Assembly: GCA_964439955.1 (NCBI GenBank)
Contig: CAYTPX010000002.1
Span: forward strand, 109,640-173,639
Reading direction: 5' to 3'
DNA: 64,000 nt
Source: UBA1794 sp964439955
GTDB taxonomy: Bacteria; Bacteroidota; Bacteroidia; Bacteroidales; Bacteroidaceae
Below, one piece after another: positions 34,408 through 45,298 of this stretch. The position numbers and the translations under genes are program-made. Numbering within the stretch: position 1 is the first letter of the stretch; every line of letters starts with the position of its first letter. Under the pieces are notes generated by a model. It was not told where the DNA came from. It saw only the letters and a program-made list of their open reading frames with translations, and did no database searches.

Positions 34408-36462
34408 ATGCAGAAAGGAAATATCGGGGTAACAACAGAGAATATTTTCCCCGTCATCAAGAAGTTTTTGTACAGCGACCATGAGATTTTCCTGCGCGAG
34501 ATAGTCTCGAACGCGGTGGACGCCACCCAAAAGTTGAAAACATTTGCATCCCTCGGGGAATTCAAAGGCGAATTGGGCAATTTGACAATCCATGTGTCCC
34601 TGGACAAGGAGACTTTGACGATTTCCGACCGGGGCATCGGCCTGACGGAGGAAGAGATAGAAAAGTATATCAACCAGATTGCTTTCTCCGGGGCAAATGA
34701 TTTTCTTGAAAAATACAAGAATGACGCCAATGCCATCATCGGGCATTTCGGATTGGGCTTCTACTCTTCGTTCATGGTCTCCAAACGTGTTGATATCGTC
34801 ACCCGCTCATACAAGGAAGGGGCAAAGGCCGTGAAGTGGTCCTGCGACGGAAGCCCGGAGTACACCATAGAGGAATGCGACAAGGCCGACCGCGGTACGG
34901 ACATCGTGTTGCATATCGACGACGACTGCAAGGAATTCCTGGAAAAAAGCCGCATAGAAGGCCTGCTGAAGAAATACTGCAGTTTCCTCCCCGTGGCTGT
35001 GGCTTTCGGGAAAAAGCAGGAATGGAAAGACGGGAAGTACGTCGATACGGAAGAAGACAACGTCATCAACGAAACGACACCCATGTGGACACGGAAGGCA
35101 TCGGAGTTGAAAGATGAAGACTACAAGGAGTTCTACCGCAAGTTGTACCCGATGAGCGACGAACCCCTCTTCTGGATCCACCTCAACGTGGACTACCCGT
35201 TCCACCTGACAGGCATATTGTATTTCCCGAAGGTCAAGAGCAATATCGAACTGCAACGTAACAAAATACAGCTCTACTGCAACCAAGTGTACGTTACGGA
35301 CACGGTGGAAGGGATTGTCCCCGAGTTCCTTACCCTGCTACACGGCGTAATCGACTCGCCCGATATCCCGCTGAACGTTTCCCGTTCCTACCTGCAAAGC
35401 GATGCCAACGTAAAGAAAATCTCAGGCTATATTACCAAGAAAGTGGCCGACCGCCTGCAATCTATCTTCAAGAACGAGCGCAAGGAGTTTGAATCCAAAT
35501 GGGACGATTTGAAGATTTTCATACACTTCGGCATGCTCACCCAAGAGGATTTTTACGATAAGGCCATCAAGTTTGCCCTGTTCAAGGACGTGGAAGGGAA
35601 ATATTACACCCAAGAAGAGTACCAGACCCTCATCAAGGGTGAACAAACTGACAAGGACGGGCAGCTCGTATATCTTTACGCGAATAACAAAGACGAACAG
35701 TACACTTATATAGAAGCGGCCAAGAACAAGGGTTACAACGTACTGCTCTTTGACGGGCAATTGGATACGGCTTTGGCCAACATGCTGGAGCAGAAGTTGG
35801 AAAAATCGCGTTTCGTGCGCGTAGACAGCGACACCGTCGAAAAGCTCATCCCCAAGAATGACACCACGGCCACGGCCGCACCGGTGGAAGCCGCCGCCGC
35901 GGAAGCACTTTCTGAAGTGTTCCGTAGCCAGCTCCCCAAATTGGAAAAGGCGGAGTTCCACGTCACTGCCGAGTCGCAAGGTGCGGAAGCCGCCCCTATC
36001 ACCATCACCCAGAGTGAGTACATGCGGCGCATGAAGGAAATGGCGGCCATCAATGCCGGCATGTCTTTCTACGGCGAAATGCCGGACATGTATAATATGG
36101 TGTTGAACCACGACCATCCGCTTATCAAGTCCGTGCTTGATGGCGAAAAGCAAGCGTGCGGTGAGGAGGTAGCCCGCATCGACGGGATAATATCTTCGTT
36201 GGATGCCGAGAAAAAGCAACTTGAAGAAGCCAAGAAGGGGAAGAAGGACGAAGAAATCCCTCAAGCGGACAAAGACAAACTGGCAGACGTGGAGAAAAAT
36301 ATTGCCGCGGAACGTGAAAAGAAAAACGCGCTGTATGCCGACTTTGCCGCCCAGAACAACACGGTCAAGCAACTGATTGACTTGGCACTCTTGCAAAACG
36401 GCATGCTGAAAGGCGAGGCTTTGAGCCGATTCATCAAACGAAGCATCGATTTGATACAATAA
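34408..36462 (+). CDS. htpG: Chaperone HtpG (Hsp90)
   Basis: 684 residues. The GHKL ATPase domain occupies about 1-215: the catalytic Glu in FLREIVSNAVDATQK, DRGIGLTEEE, and IGHFGLGFYSSFMV. The middle domain contains NVSRSYLQSDANVKKI. The C-terminal dimer domain is charged and has an Ala/Glu-rich linker (TAAPVEAAAAEALSE). It folds or protects client proteins under stress. Upstream lies a sigma-54-type promoter instead of the usual box. Confidence 0.96.
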   Translation: MQKGNIGVTTENIFPVIKKFLYSDHEIFLREIVSNAVDATQKLKTFASLGEFKGELGNLTIHVSLDKETLTISDRGIGLTEEEIEKYINQIAFSGANDFLEKYKNDANAIIGHFGLGFYSSFMVSKRVDIVTRSYKEGAKAVKWSCDGSPEYTIEECDKADRGTDIVLHIDDDCKEFLEKSRIEGLLKKYCSFLPVAVAFGKKQEWKDGKYVDTEEDNVINETTPMWTRKASELKDEDYKEFYRKLYPMSDEPLFWIHLNVDYPFHLTGILYFPKVKSNIELQRNKIQLYCNQVYVTDTVEGIVPEFLTLLHGVIDSPDIPLNVSRSYLQSDANVKKISGYITKKVADRLQSIFKNERKEFESKWDDLKIFIHFGMLTQEDFYDKAIKFALFKDVEGKYYTQEEYQTLIKGEQTDKDGQLVYLYANNKDEQYTYIEAAKNKGYNVLLFDGQLDTALANMLEQKLEKSRFVRVDSDTVEKLIPKNDTTATAAPVEAAAAEALSEVFRSQLPKLEKAEFHVTAESQGAEAAPITITQSEYMRRMKEMAAINAGMSFYGEMPDMYNMVLNHDHPLIKSVLDGEKQACGEEVARIDGIISSLDAEKKQLEEAKKGKKDEEIPQADKDKLADVEKNIAAEREKKNALYADFAAQNNTVKQLIDLALLQNGMLKGEALSRFIKRSIDLIQ

Positions 36463-36503
36463 GGAATAGCGTAGTTTCTTATATACTGAAATCCAAAACA
36501 GTT

Positions 36504-36540
36504 GCCCGTCATCGGTGAAAACACACCGATGGCGGGCTTT
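36504..36540 (+). terminator. Terminator after htpG
   Basis: GCCCGTCATCGGTG (36504-36517) pairs with CACCGATGGCGGGC (36524-36537) with one G-T pair, then TTTTCC. Confidence 0.85.
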
Positions 36541-36722
36541 TCCTTATTCCAGTGAATCCGGGAAGGGGACTGTTTCCCGAACAGAATTACCACATTTTAA
36601 ATTTTCCAATGGGCATATATCGGCAACGGAGCTATGCCCGAAGGTTGTTGGACAATGGAAAAAGTCGTTCCCCAAGGGCAATATTGTTACTTCCGCATGG
36701 CACTTTTCCAACTTATTCTCCG

Positions 36723-36730
36723 TATATTTG
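36723..36730 (+). promoter_or_regulatory. -7 box for the nuo operon
   Basis: TATATTTG is an exact TAnnTTTG match 65 bases before nuoA. A clear -33 TTTG is not seen. Confidence 0.6.
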
Positions 36731-36795
36731 CCCGCGAAAAGTGGCATTACTATAAAAATCATAATATTTACTGTTAAAACATATATTTAGGTTTT

Positions 36796-37146
36796 ATGAA
36801 TTTCATGATGTTCATGGTGGCTATTGTCGCAGCGCTGATTCTGGTAACGGCGGCATTGATAATAGCCAAAGCCATCGGGCCTCGCTCTTTCAACATGCAA
36901 AAGGGCGAGCCTTATGAATGCGGTATTGTGACGCGTGGGGACACATGGATGCAGTTTAGGGTGGGATATTACCTGTTTTCCATTCTCTATCTGGTATTCG
37001 ATGTGGAAGCCATGTTTCTCTTCCCGTGGGCTACAATCGTAGAGGATTTGGGTGCGGCAGCCTTGACTTCCGTGCTCTTTTTCCTTGGTGTGTTAATTTT
37101 AGGTTTGGCGTATGCCTGGCGTAAAGGAGCGCTTGAATGGAAATAA
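36796..37146 (+). CDS. nuoA: NADH-quinone oxidoreductase subunit A
   Basis: 116 residues with three hydrophobic segments (about 1-24, 56-80 and 85-108). Motifs are [26 protein letters not shown] and [13 protein letters not shown]. Part of the membrane arm near the quinone site of complex I. First gene of a ten-gene unit; its end overlaps nuoB by ten bases. Confidence 0.95.
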   Translation: MNFMMFMVAIVAALILVTAALIIAKAIGPRSFNMQKGEPYECGIVTRGDTWMQFRVGYYLFSILYLVFDVEAMFLFPWATIVEDLGAAALTSVLFFLGVLILGLAYAWRKGALEWK

Positions 37147-37739
37147 TGAAAGAGCCTAAAATTAAGTCGATTCCTTATTCGGAGTTTAAGGACAACGAAT
37201 ACTTGGAGAACATGGTGGCCGAACTGAATAAGGATGGCGTCAACGTGATTGTTGGTTGCTTGGACGACCTTATTAATTGGGGACGTAGCAATTCTCTTTG
37301 GTCGCTGACTTTCGGTACGAGTTGCTGTGCCATTGAGTTTATGGCATTGGGCGCGGCACGTTATGACATGGCCCGATTCGGATTTGAGGTAACCCGGAAT
37401 TCTCCCCGCCAAGCGGACATGATTATGGTCTTGGGGACGATAACGTACAAGATGGCGCCTGTATTGAAGCGTTTGTATGACCAAATGGCTGACCCGAAGT
37501 ATGTAATTGCCATCGGCGGTTGTACGATAAGTGGAGGCCCTTTCAAAAAATCCTATCATGTGGTGCAAGGTATCGACCAGATTGTACCGGTCGATGTCTA
37601 TATACCCGGTTGCCCTCCGCGTCCCGAGGCTTTTTATTACGGTATGATGCAACTCCAAAGGAAAATCAAACTGGAGCGATTCTTTGGAGGCGTAAATCGT
37701 AAAGAAAAGGAAGACAAACAAGAAGAAAGTAACGAGTAA
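37137..37739 (+). CDS. nuoB: NADH-quinone oxidoreductase subunit B
   Basis: 200 residues. It carries the N2 iron-sulfur ligands: [17 protein letters not shown] (about 62-78), [12 protein letters not shown] and [13 protein letters not shown]2 passes electrons to quinone. The start at 37137 overlaps nuoA; a second ATG at 37146 is an alternative. The short Cys-free C-terminal tail is Lys/Glu-rich. Confidence 0.95.
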   Translation: MEIMKEPKIKSIPYSEFKDNEYLENMVAELNKDGVNVIVGCLDDLINWGRSNSLWSLTFGTSCCAIEFMALGAARYDMARFGFEVTRNSPRQADMIMVLGTITYKMAPVLKRLYDQMADPKYVIAIGGCTISGGPFKKSYHVVQGIDQIVPVDVYIPGCPPRPEAFYYGMMQLQRKIKLERFFGGVNRKEKEDKQEESNE

Positions 37740-37742
37740 ACT

Positions 37743-39359
37743 ATGGACATAAAGGACAGAATATTAAAGCTGCAACCGGATGTCACCTTTGAAGAGAAAG
37801 GCGACTTGATAGTCGTGGTTGCTCTTGATAAATTCCGAGCTTTGATGGAGGCCCTGAGAAACGAAGGGGACAAGATGGATTACCTGCGTGAAATCATGGG
37901 ATTCGACACGGGAACGGAGCTCGGAGCACTCTACTATTTGGAATCGACTGCCACCTACGAGCAAATAGCAGTCAAGACGATGACCCCAGACCGGGAAAGA
38001 CCATTATTGCCCAGTGTCTGCGACTTATGGAAAACGGCGGAAATCAAAGAGCGCGAAGTGTTTGACTTCTTCGGTATCCGATTCCTGAATAACCCAGACA
38101 TGCGCCGGATTTTCTTACGCGAAGATTGGGTAGGATACCCACTCCGCAAGGATTATGACATGAAGTCCAACCCGTTGAACATGGAGAATGAGCTTAATGC
38201 CGACGACACGGACGATTTTGTCCTTAACGCGTATGGTGATGTAGAAGACTTGAAAAACAAGATTTTCGGACAAGAGGAATTCGTGATAAATATCGGCCCG
38301 CAGCACCCTTCCACGCATGGCGTGCTCCGCTTGCGTACGTCGCTGGAAGGCGAAATCGTGAAGAAAGTGGATCCCATTTGCGGCTATATCCATCGCGGTA
38401 TCGAGAAAATGGCCGAAAGCATGACCTATCCGCAAACTTTGGCCATGGCCGACCGGCTGGATTATTTGAGCGCCAATCAAAACAGGCATGCCCTTTGCAT
38501 GTGTATAGAGAAAGCCTGCGGTATTGAAATCCCAGAGCGTGCCAAATACATCCGGACAATTATCGATGAATTGCAAAGGATAGATTCCCACCTCCTGTAT
38601 TATTCATGTTTAGTCATGGATATGGGAGCCTTGACTCCTTTCTTCTATGGTTTCCGTGATCGCGAGATGGTGCTGGACATATTGGAAGACACAACAGGAG
38701 GACGACTCATACAAAATTACTATGTCATAGGAGGGGTGCAAGCAGATTTGCATCCGGAATTCCAAACAAAAGTGAAAGCTTTTATCAAGCATCTGAGAGG
38801 CATTATCCACGAATACCACGAAATCTTCACCGGGAATGTCATTGCCCGTGAGCGCTTGATCAAAGTCGGCATGTTGTCCCGTGAGGATGCAATTTCACTG
38901 GGTACGACAGGCGGTACGGGGCGCGCTTCCGGATGGTATAATGATGTCCGCAAGCACCATCCGTATGGATTGTATGACCAAGTAGACTTCAAGGAGATCG
39001 TATATGACGGATGTGACAGTTTCGACCGTTACATGGTTCGTATGGATGAAATCATGGAGTCGATGAACATCATAGAGCAACTTATAGACCGTATACCCGA
39101 AGGGGAATATAAGGTAAAGACCAAACCCATCATTAAACTTCCGGAGGGTACTTTCTCGGCGAGTGTGGAAACAAGCCGTGGGGAGTTCATGGCTATCATC
39201 ATGAGCGATGGGGGAAAATCACCGGCACGTTTGCATTTCCGTTCTACGGGACTACCCTTGGTGCATGCCCTTGACACGGTATGTAGGGACAACAAGATAG
39301 CCGACTTGATAGCTATCGGCGGTAGCTTAGATTATGTGATTCCTGACATCGACCGATAA
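37743..39359 (+). CDS. nuoCD: NADH-quinone oxidoreductase fused subunit C/D
   Basis: 538 residues in one frame. Residues 1-165 are NuoC (PSVCDLWKTAEIKEREVFDFFGI; MRRIFLREDWVGYPLRKDY). Residues 175-538 are NuoD (NIGPQHPSTHGVLRLRTSLEGE, CGYIHRGIEKMAE, NQNRHALCMCIEKACG). Quinone-site His and Tyr lie in the NuoD part. The fusion is known in Bacteroidetes and Enterobacteria. It is followed by 51 bases and then nuoH. Confidence 0.95.
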   Translation: MDIKDRILKLQPDVTFEEKGDLIVVVALDKFRALMEALRNEGDKMDYLREIMGFDTGTELGALYYLESTATYEQIAVKTMTPDRERPLLPSVCDLWKTAEIKEREVFDFFGIRFLNNPDMRRIFLREDWVGYPLRKDYDMKSNPLNMENELNADDTDDFVLNAYGDVEDLKNKIFGQEEFVINIGPQHPSTHGVLRLRTSLEGEIVKKVDPICGYIHRGIEKMAESMTYPQTLAMADRLDYLSANQNRHALCMCIEKACGIEIPERAKYIRTIIDELQRIDSHLLYYSCLVMDMGALTPFFYGFRDREMVLDILEDTTGGRLIQNYYVIGGVQADLHPEFQTKVKAFIKHLRGIIHEYHEIFTGNVIARERLIKVGMLSREDAISLGTTGGTGRASGWYNDVRKHHPYGLYDQVDFKEIVYDGCDSFDRYMVRMDEIMESMNIIEQLIDRIPEGEYKVKTKPIIKLPEGTFSASVETSRGEFMAIIMSDGGKSPARLHFRSTGLPLVHALDTVCRDNKIADLIAIGGSLDYVIPDIDR

Positions 39360-39410
39360 AGCAGAGTACCTTCTTATCTATTGAACTGAAAAAGCTGAAT
39401 TAAAAAAGCT

Positions 39411-40505
39411 ATGAATGGATTTTTAGATTATTATAATTTCAAGCCCGTAGCGGAATGGATTCATTCCTCTTTATGCAGCGTGATGCCCGAAGGGTGGGCG
39501 CTTTTCTTGGAAGGCTTGATTGTGGCAGTGATAATCATATTGTTATATGCAATATTGGCTATCGCCTTGATTTATATGGAACGCAAAGTCTGTGCATTCT
39601 TCCAATGCCGTTTAGGGCCGATGCGTGTCGGCAAGTGGGGCGTGTTGCAGGTTTTTGCGGACGTATTCAAAATCCTGATCAAGGAAATCATCAAGCTGAA
39701 GAACTCCGACCATTTATTGTACGAGTTGGCTCCCTACATGGTGATTCTTGCTTCGATATTGACTTTCTCTTGCCTTCCTTGGCATAACGGGATGGGGATC
39801 ATCGACTTCAATATCGGTATCTTCTTCGTGTTAGCCGTTTCTTCTATTGAGGTAGTGGGAATCTTGCTTGCCGGTTGGAGTAGTAACAACAAATACACTT
39901 TGATCGGAGCTATGCGTAGCGGTGCCATGATGATTAGCTACGAACTCTCTTTGGGCATGGCCATGCTAGCAATGGTAGCCTTGAGTGGCACGATGAGCCT
40001 CAGCGGAATTGTAGAAAGCCAGGCAAATGGTTGGAACATCTTTAAAGGCCATATTCCTGCATGGATTGCCTTCATCGTCTATCTGATAGCAGGTAATGCC
40101 GAAGCCAACCGCGGCCCGTTCGACTTGGCCGAGGCCGAGCAAGAATTGACGGCGGGTTATCATACAGAATACTCCGGCATGCACTTCGGTTTCTTCTATT
40201 TGGCCGAGTACTTAAACCTGTTTATCGTTTCCGGTATTGCCGCCACCGTGTTCTTGGGCGGATGGATGCCTCTGCATATCGCAGGGTTGGATGCTTTCAA
40301 CCAAGTGATGGATTACATCCCGGGATTCGTATGGTTCTTTGGAAAGGCATTCTTCATTGTTTTCCTCTTGATGTGGATAAAATGGTCTTTCCCCCGCCTG
40401 CGAATAGACCAGATTTTGACTCTGGAATGGAAATACCTCATCCCCATTTGCCTCTTCAACTTGTTGCTGATGGTAATATTGAAGATTTATGGGCTTGTCT
40501 TTTAA
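39411..40505 (+). CDS. nuoH: NADH-quinone oxidoreductase subunit H
   Basis: 364 residues with about eight membrane segments. [37 protein letters not shown] (about 57-93) is the conserved quinone-cavity region. [31 protein letters not shown] carries the acidic residues of the proton path. The family signature is complete. Confidence 0.95.
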   Translation: MNGFLDYYNFKPVAEWIHSSLCSVMPEGWALFLEGLIVAVIIILLYAILAIALIYMERKVCAFFQCRLGPMRVGKWGVLQVFADVFKILIKEIIKLKNSDHLLYELAPYMVILASILTFSCLPWHNGMGIIDFNIGIFFVLAVSSIEVVGILLAGWSSNNKYTLIGAMRSGAMMISYELSLGMAMLAMVALSGTMSLSGIVESQANGWNIFKGHIPAWIAFIVYLIAGNAEANRGPFDLAEAEQELTAGYHTEYSGMHFGFFYLAEYLNLFIVSGIAATVFLGGWMPLHIAGLDAFNQVMDYIPGFVWFFGKAFFIVFLLMWIKWSFPRLRIDQILTLEWKYLIPICLFNLLLMVILKIYGLVF

Positions 40506-40527
40506 TATGTAATAAAGAGATTAAGAT

Positions 40528-40992
40528 ATGAATAGTTTTGCTAAATATATCAGCGGAATGATGGGCGGCATTAAGTCGCTGCTGGTGGGCATGAGGACTT
40601 CTATTCGGGTTTTCTTCCGGAAAAAGGTAACAGAACAATATCCGGAGAACCGGGATACGTTGTATATCAGCGAACGTTTCAGAGGACGCTTGGTCATGCC
40701 CCATGATGAAAACAACCAACACAATTGCATCGCATGCGGTTTATGCCAGATAGCGTGCCCGAACGGGACGATTAAAGTGACTGCCGGGAAGATGGAACTC
40801 GAGGATGGTAAAACGAAGCGCTACCTTGTCAAATATGAATATGACTTGGGATGCTGCCTGTTCTGCCAGCTGTGCGTGAATGCTTGTCCGCACGATGCAA
40901 TCAAATTTGTAAACGATTTCGAGAATGCAGTTTATACTCGCAGTAAATTGCTTATGCAATTAAACCACGAGGGCTCGTCTTGCAAAAAATAA
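40528..40992 (+). CDS. nuoI: NADH-quinone oxidoreductase subunit I
   Basis: 154 residues with two [4Fe-4S] sites: NCIACGLCQIACPNG (about 70-84) and CCLFCQLCVNACPHDAIKF (about 110-129). It carries electrons toward NuoB. The N-terminal helix is amphipathic. In complexes without NuoEFG it would take electrons from an unknown donor, possibly ferredoxin. Confidence 0.95.
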   Translation: MNSFAKYISGMMGGIKSLLVGMRTSIRVFFRKKVTEQYPENRDTLYISERFRGRLVMPHDENNQHNCIACGLCQIACPNGTIKVTAGKMELEDGKTKRYLVKYEYDLGCCLFCQLCVNACPHDAIKFVNDFENAVYTRSKLLMQLNHEGSSCKK

Positions 40993-41004
40993 AGTAAAAG
41001 TATC

Positions 41005-41517
41005 ATGGATATCACACTTCAGTCTGTTGTTTTTGTGCTGGTAGCCCTTGCAATGATTGTATGCTCCGTATTGACGGTCACAACTAAAAAGTTGCTTCGC
41101 TCTACCACATACCTGCTGTTCGTATTGTTAGGGACGGCATTGCTCTACTTCCTGCTGGACTATACGTTCTTGGGGGCTGCCCAAATTATCGTATATGCCG
41201 GGGGTATCGTAGTCTTATTTGTATTTTCAATCCTCCTTACCCGTTCGGACAAGAGCTTGAATGCAAAGTTGAAACTGGGCAAGATCCTTTCCTCTGCAAT
41301 CACAGCATTGGCCGGTCTTGTCGTATTCGGATTTTGCATTCTCTCCCATTCCTTTTCCGAACAGATTGCCCCTTCGGGAAAAGAATTGGATATGAAAACA
41401 GTCGGGATGACGCTCATGGGCGATGGAAAATTCCAGTACCTGCTGCCCTTCGAGGCAGTCAGCATATTGCTTTTGGCTTGCTTGATTGGTGGAATTTTAA
41501 TTGCACGTAAAAGATAA
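41005..41517 (+). CDS. nuoJ: NADH-quinone oxidoreductase subunit J
   Basis: 170 residues with five hydrophobic segments. AAQIIVYAGGIVVLFVFSILL (about 57-78) is the hallmark pi-bulge helix of subunit J. It precedes nuoK by seven bases. Confidence 0.92.
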   Translation: MDITLQSVVFVLVALAMIVCSVLTVTTKKLLRSTTYLLFVLLGTALLYFLLDYTFLGAAQIIVYAGGIVVLFVFSILLTRSDKSLNAKLKLGKILSSAITALAGLVVFGFCILSHSFSEQIAPSGKELDMKTVGMTLMGDGKFQYLLPFEAVSILLLACLIGGILIARKR

Positions 41518-41524
41518 GTAGATT

Positions 41525-41833
41525 ATGGAAATACAATTAGAATATTACTTGGTCATTAGTCTGGTAATGATGGCGTGCGGCGTCTACGGCTTCCTTAGCC
41601 GGAGGAATACGCTGGCAATGCTGATTTCTATCGAGTTGATGCTGAATGCCGCGGACATTAACTTTGCGGCATTCAACCGCTATCTTTTTGCGAACTACGA
41701 GGGACATTTCTTCGCCATCTTCGGCATAGCGATAGCTGCGGCCGAGACGGCGGTTGCCATTGCCATCATGATCAACATCTATCGTAACTTGAAGAGTATC
41801 CAGACAAAGGATATCGAAGAAATGAAACATTAA
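41525..41833 (+). CDS. nuoK: NADH-quinone oxidoreductase subunit K
   Basis: 102 residues with three membrane segments. The LISIELMLNAADINFAAFNRY stretch has the conserved Glu for proton transfer, and AAAETAVAIAIMINIYRN has the second. Confidence 0.94.
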   Translation: MEIQLEYYLVISLVMMACGVYGFLSRRNTLAMLISIELMLNAADINFAAFNRYLFANYEGHFFAIFGIAIAAAETAVAIAIMINIYRNLKSIQTKDIEEMKH

Positions 41834-41855
41834 GTGAAGGAAAGGACTATATAAG

Positions 41856-43763
41856 ATGGAATACACTTTGTTTATTATGTTGCTTCCGTTCCTCATGTTC
41901 CTTCTCCTTGGACTTGCAGGACATAAGTTGCGCCCTTCCGTAGCGGGAATTTTGGGCAGCAGCTCTTTGGGAATTGTGACAATACTTTCTTATTATACCG
42001 CTTGGCAATATTTCACAATGCCTCGCAAGAAGGGAGTATATGAAGCAATCGTAGTGATGGACCATGAATGGCTGCATTTTACAGACAACCTCCATATCGA
42101 CTTAGGCATCCTGTTGGATCCGATTTCGGTGATGATGCTTGTCGTAATTTCTACGGTCTCCTTGATGGTCCATATTTACAGCATGGGCTATATGCACGGG
42201 GAAAAAGGATTCCAGCGCTACTACGCTTTCCTCTCACTTTTCACTTTCTCCATGCTGGGGCTGGTGGTTGCTACCAATATTTTCCAGATGTATCTTTTCT
42301 GGGAGCTCGTCGGCGTATCTTCTTACTTGCTGATTGGCTTCTATTACACCAAACCGGCTGCTATCGCAGCTTCTAAGAAGGCGTTCATCGTTACTCGTTT
42401 TGCAGACTTGGGCTTCTTGATCGGCATCTTGGCATTCGGTTATTTCGCAGGTTCGTTCAACTTCGAAACAGTAGGTGCCAGTACCGGTTTTGGCGGAGTC
42501 GCTGTAATCAGCGATGCCGCCCGTGTAATGATTCCGCTGGCTTTGGGTCTTATGTTCATCGGCGGTGCCGGTAAGAGTGCGATGTTTCCGCTGCATATCT
42601 GGCTACCCGACGCCATGGAAGGCCCGACGCCCGTGTCCGCCCTCATCCATGCCGCTACGATGGTCGTTGCCGGTGTATACCTGGTGGCGCGTATGTTCCC
42701 GCTTTTCATCGATTATGCGCCTGATGTGCTCCACCTGATTGCCTACGTCGGTGCCTTTACCGCTTTCTTTGCGGCGGCCATTGCCTGCGTGCAGACAGAC
42801 ATTAAGCGTGTGCTCGCTTTTTCCACGATTTCCCAGATTGCATTCATGATGGTAGCCGTAGGCGTATGTACGGCAGCAACGCCCCATGAGGGATTGGGTT
42901 ACATGGCTTCCATGTACCACCTCTTTACGCATGCCATGTTCAAGGCTTGCCTGTTCCTCGGGGCAGGTGCCATCATCCATGCGGTGCACAGCAACGAGAT
43001 GTCCCGGATGGGCGGTTTGCGCAAGTACATGCCCATCACGCACGTTACTTTCTTGATTTGCTGTCTGGCAATTGCAGGGATACCCCCATTCAGCGGTTTC
43101 TTCAGCAAGGATGAGATTCTCACGGCTTGCTTGGAGTTTAGCCCGGTTATATACTGGGTCATGTCCATCATCGCCGGCATGACTGCATTCTATATGTTCC
43201 GCCTTTACTACGGGATTTTCTGGGGAAAAGAAGCGAAACACGAACATGCTCCCCACGAAGCACCGGCCAACATGACCATTCCCCTTATCGTTTTGGCCGC
43301 CATTACGTGCGTAGTCGGTTTCATTCCCTTCGGGCATTTCGTAAGTGCCAATGGCGAAACATACGACATCCACTTGAACACTACGGTCGCCACCATCAGT
43401 ACCTGCATTGCGGTCGTGGCTATTTTGTTGGCTACGTTCATCTACCGCAAGGAAGAACAGCCTGTGGCTGACTTCTTGGGCAAGAAACTGAGGGGCTTGC
43501 ATACGGCAGCTTACCACCGTTTTTATATAGATGAGATTTATCAATTCATTACGCATCGTATCATTTTCCGTTGTGTTTCCACCCCGCTTGCTTGGTTCGA
43601 CCGCCATGTCGTCGATGGGTTCTTCAATTTCTTGGCTTGGAGTTCACAAGAGGGTTCTTGGAGTATCCGCAACTTGCAAAGTGGGCGGGTGCAGCAATAT
43701 GCCTGTGCGTTCTTCGTGGGCGTAATCGCATTGGTAGTAATTCTTTTATTCGTTGTAATCTAA
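41856..43763 (+). CDS. nuoL: NADH-quinone oxidoreductase subunit L
   Basis: 635 residues with many membrane segments; an antiporter-like proton pump subunit. LFWELVGVSSYLLIGFYYTKP, GAGKSAMFPLHIWLPDAMEGPTPVSALIHAATMVVAGVYL and FSTISQIAFMM are the conserved proton-channel helices. The long lateral helix is expected in the C-terminal region. Confidence 0.95.
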   Translation: MEYTLFIMLLPFLMFLLLGLAGHKLRPSVAGILGSSSLGIVTILSYYTAWQYFTMPRKKGVYEAIVVMDHEWLHFTDNLHIDLGILLDPISVMMLVVISTVSLMVHIYSMGYMHGEKGFQRYYAFLSLFTFSMLGLVVATNIFQMYLFWELVGVSSYLLIGFYYTKPAAIAASKKAFIVTRFADLGFLIGILAFGYFAGSFNFETVGASTGFGGVAVISDAARVMIPLALGLMFIGGAGKSAMFPLHIWLPDAMEGPTPVSALIHAATMVVAGVYLVARMFPLFIDYAPDVLHLIAYVGAFTAFFAAAIACVQTDIKRVLAFSTISQIAFMMVAVGVCTAATPHEGLGYMASMYHLFTHAMFKACLFLGAGAIIHAVHSNEMSRMGGLRKYMPITHVTFLICCLAIAGIPPFSGFFSKDEILTACLEFSPVIYWVMSIIAGMTAFYMFRLYYGIFWGKEAKHEHAPHEAPANMTIPLIVLAAITCVVGFIPFGHFVSANGETYDIHLNTTVATISTCIAVVAILLATFIYRKEEQPVADFLGKKLRGLHTAAYHRFYIDEIYQFITHRIIFRCVSTPLAWFDRHVVDGFFNFLAWSSQEGSWSIRNLQSGRVQQYACAFFVGVIALVVILLFVVI

Positions 43764-43788
43764 TCTAAAAACAAGAAAGATAAAGATT

Positions 43789-45282
43789 ATGGAAATTCCT
43801 CTTATATTATTCGTTATAGTTCCGCTGTTGATGCTGCTCGGCCTGTGGCTGTCGCGTACCATCAACCAGATTCGCGGAGTGATGGTGGCCGGTTCGTCCA
43901 TACTTCTGGCCTTGGCCGTTGCTTTGACATTCAGCTACATCAATGCACGTTCAGCCGGGGAACAAGCTGAAATGCTTTTTACCAGCGACATGGTATGGTA
44001 TGCCCCCTTACATATAAACCTCACTTTGGGTGTCGATGGCATCAGCGTTGCCATGCTTTTGCTTTCGGCCATTATCGTATTCACAGGCACGTTTGCCAGC
44101 TGGCAGATGAAACTGCAGACCAAAGAGTTCTTCCTTTGGTTCACTTTTCTCTCCTTGGGCGTCTTCGGGTTCTTTATTTCCATAGACCTGTTCACCATGT
44201 TCATGTTCTATGAAGTTGCCTTGATTCCGATGTACCTGCTTATTGGCGTATGGGGAAGTGGCCATAAGGAGTATTCCGCAATGAAGCTGACCCTGATGTT
44301 GATGGGCGGTTCTGCTTTCCTGCTTATCGGAATCTTGGGGATTTACTTCTTCACCGGGGCACAAACCATGAATTTGGTGGAAATCGCCAATAACCTACAC
44401 ATGGACCCGAAGATGCAAAATATCTTCTTCCCGATGACTTTTGTCGGCTTCGGTGTGTTGGGAGCCCTGTTCCCGTTCCATACATGGAGTCCCGATGGCC
44501 ATGCTTCCGCACCCACGGCTGTATCCATGCTCCACGCCGGCGTACTGATGAAACTTGGTGGATACGGATGTTTCCGCGTGGCCATGTACCTCATGCCCCA
44601 AGGGGCGGAGCAATGGGGAGGCCTCTTTTTGGTGCTGACCACTATTGGCGTAGTGTACGGGGCATTCAGCGCATGCGTACAGACGGACTTGAAGTACATC
44701 AATGCATACTCTTCCGTGTCACACTGCTCGCTGGTGCTTTTCGCCCTGCTCATGATGAATTACACTTCATGCACGGGTGCCATCCTACAGATGCTTTCAC
44801 ACGGACTGATGACGGCCCTGTTCTTTGCCTTGATCGGCATGATTTACGGACGTACCCATACCCGCGACATACACAAGCTCGCAGGACTGATGAAGATCAT
44901 GCCGTTCCTCTCCGTTTGCTATGTGATTGCCGGTTTGGCCAATTTGGGATTGCCCGGGTTGAGCGGGTTCATTGCTGAAATGACCATCTTCGTGGGTTCT
45001 TTCTCCAACCCTGATACCTTCAGTCGCACGTGTACCATCATTGCCACTGCCTCCATCGTCATAACAGCAGTCTATATTCTCCGCCTTGTCGGAAAGATCC
45101 TCTATGGTGAAGTGGAAAACAAAGAATACTTGAAATTGACGGATGCCACATGGGACGAGCGTTTCGCTGTCATCTGCCTTATTTTCTGCGTGGCCGGGCT
45201 GGGAATGGCTCCTTTGTGGATAGGCAATGTGATTCAAGGAAGTGTAGAACCGATTGTGAATGTAATAACATCTTCACTCTAA
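43789..45282 (+). CDS. nuoM: NADH-quinone oxidoreductase subunit M
   Basis: 497 residues, antiporter-like. [30 protein letters not shown] and [34 protein letters not shown] are the M-type motifs. A key Glu lies in FYEVALIP and a Lys in LMKLGGYG. Confidence 0.95.
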   Translation: MEIPLILFVIVPLLMLLGLWLSRTINQIRGVMVAGSSILLALAVALTFSYINARSAGEQAEMLFTSDMVWYAPLHINLTLGVDGISVAMLLLSAIIVFTGTFASWQMKLQTKEFFLWFTFLSLGVFGFFISIDLFTMFMFYEVALIPMYLLIGVWGSGHKEYSAMKLTLMLMGGSAFLLIGILGIYFFTGAQTMNLVEIANNLHMDPKMQNIFFPMTFVGFGVLGALFPFHTWSPDGHASAPTAVSMLHAGVLMKLGGYGCFRVAMYLMPQGAEQWGGLFLVLTTIGVVYGAFSACVQTDLKYINAYSSVSHCSLVLFALLMMNYTSCTGAILQMLSHGLMTALFFALIGMIYGRTHTRDIHKLAGLMKIMPFLSVCYVIAGLANLGLPGLSGFIAEMTIFVGSFSNPDTFSRTCTIIATASIVITAVYILRLVGKILYGEVENKEYLKLTDATWDERFAVICLIFCVAGLGMAPLWIGNVIQGSVEPIVNVITSSL

Positions 45283-45298
45283 ACAAACTGAAACAGCA

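Larger units (their letters stand above)
36463..36795. other. Spacer between htpG and nuoA
   Basis: This 333-base gap holds the htpG terminator and the nuo -7 box (36723-36730). The short open frames in it are not supported. The rest shows no clear feature beyond GGCACTTTTCC (36700-36709), which resembles part of the dispersed repeats. Confidence 0.6.

Noticed and set aside
35422..36459. 345-residue minus-strand frame opposite htpG
   Set aside because: Mirror of htpG codons; rich in unusual residues and without a start signal.
42603..43607. 334-residue minus-strand frame opposite nuoL
   Set aside because: His- and Gly-rich shadow of nuoL.
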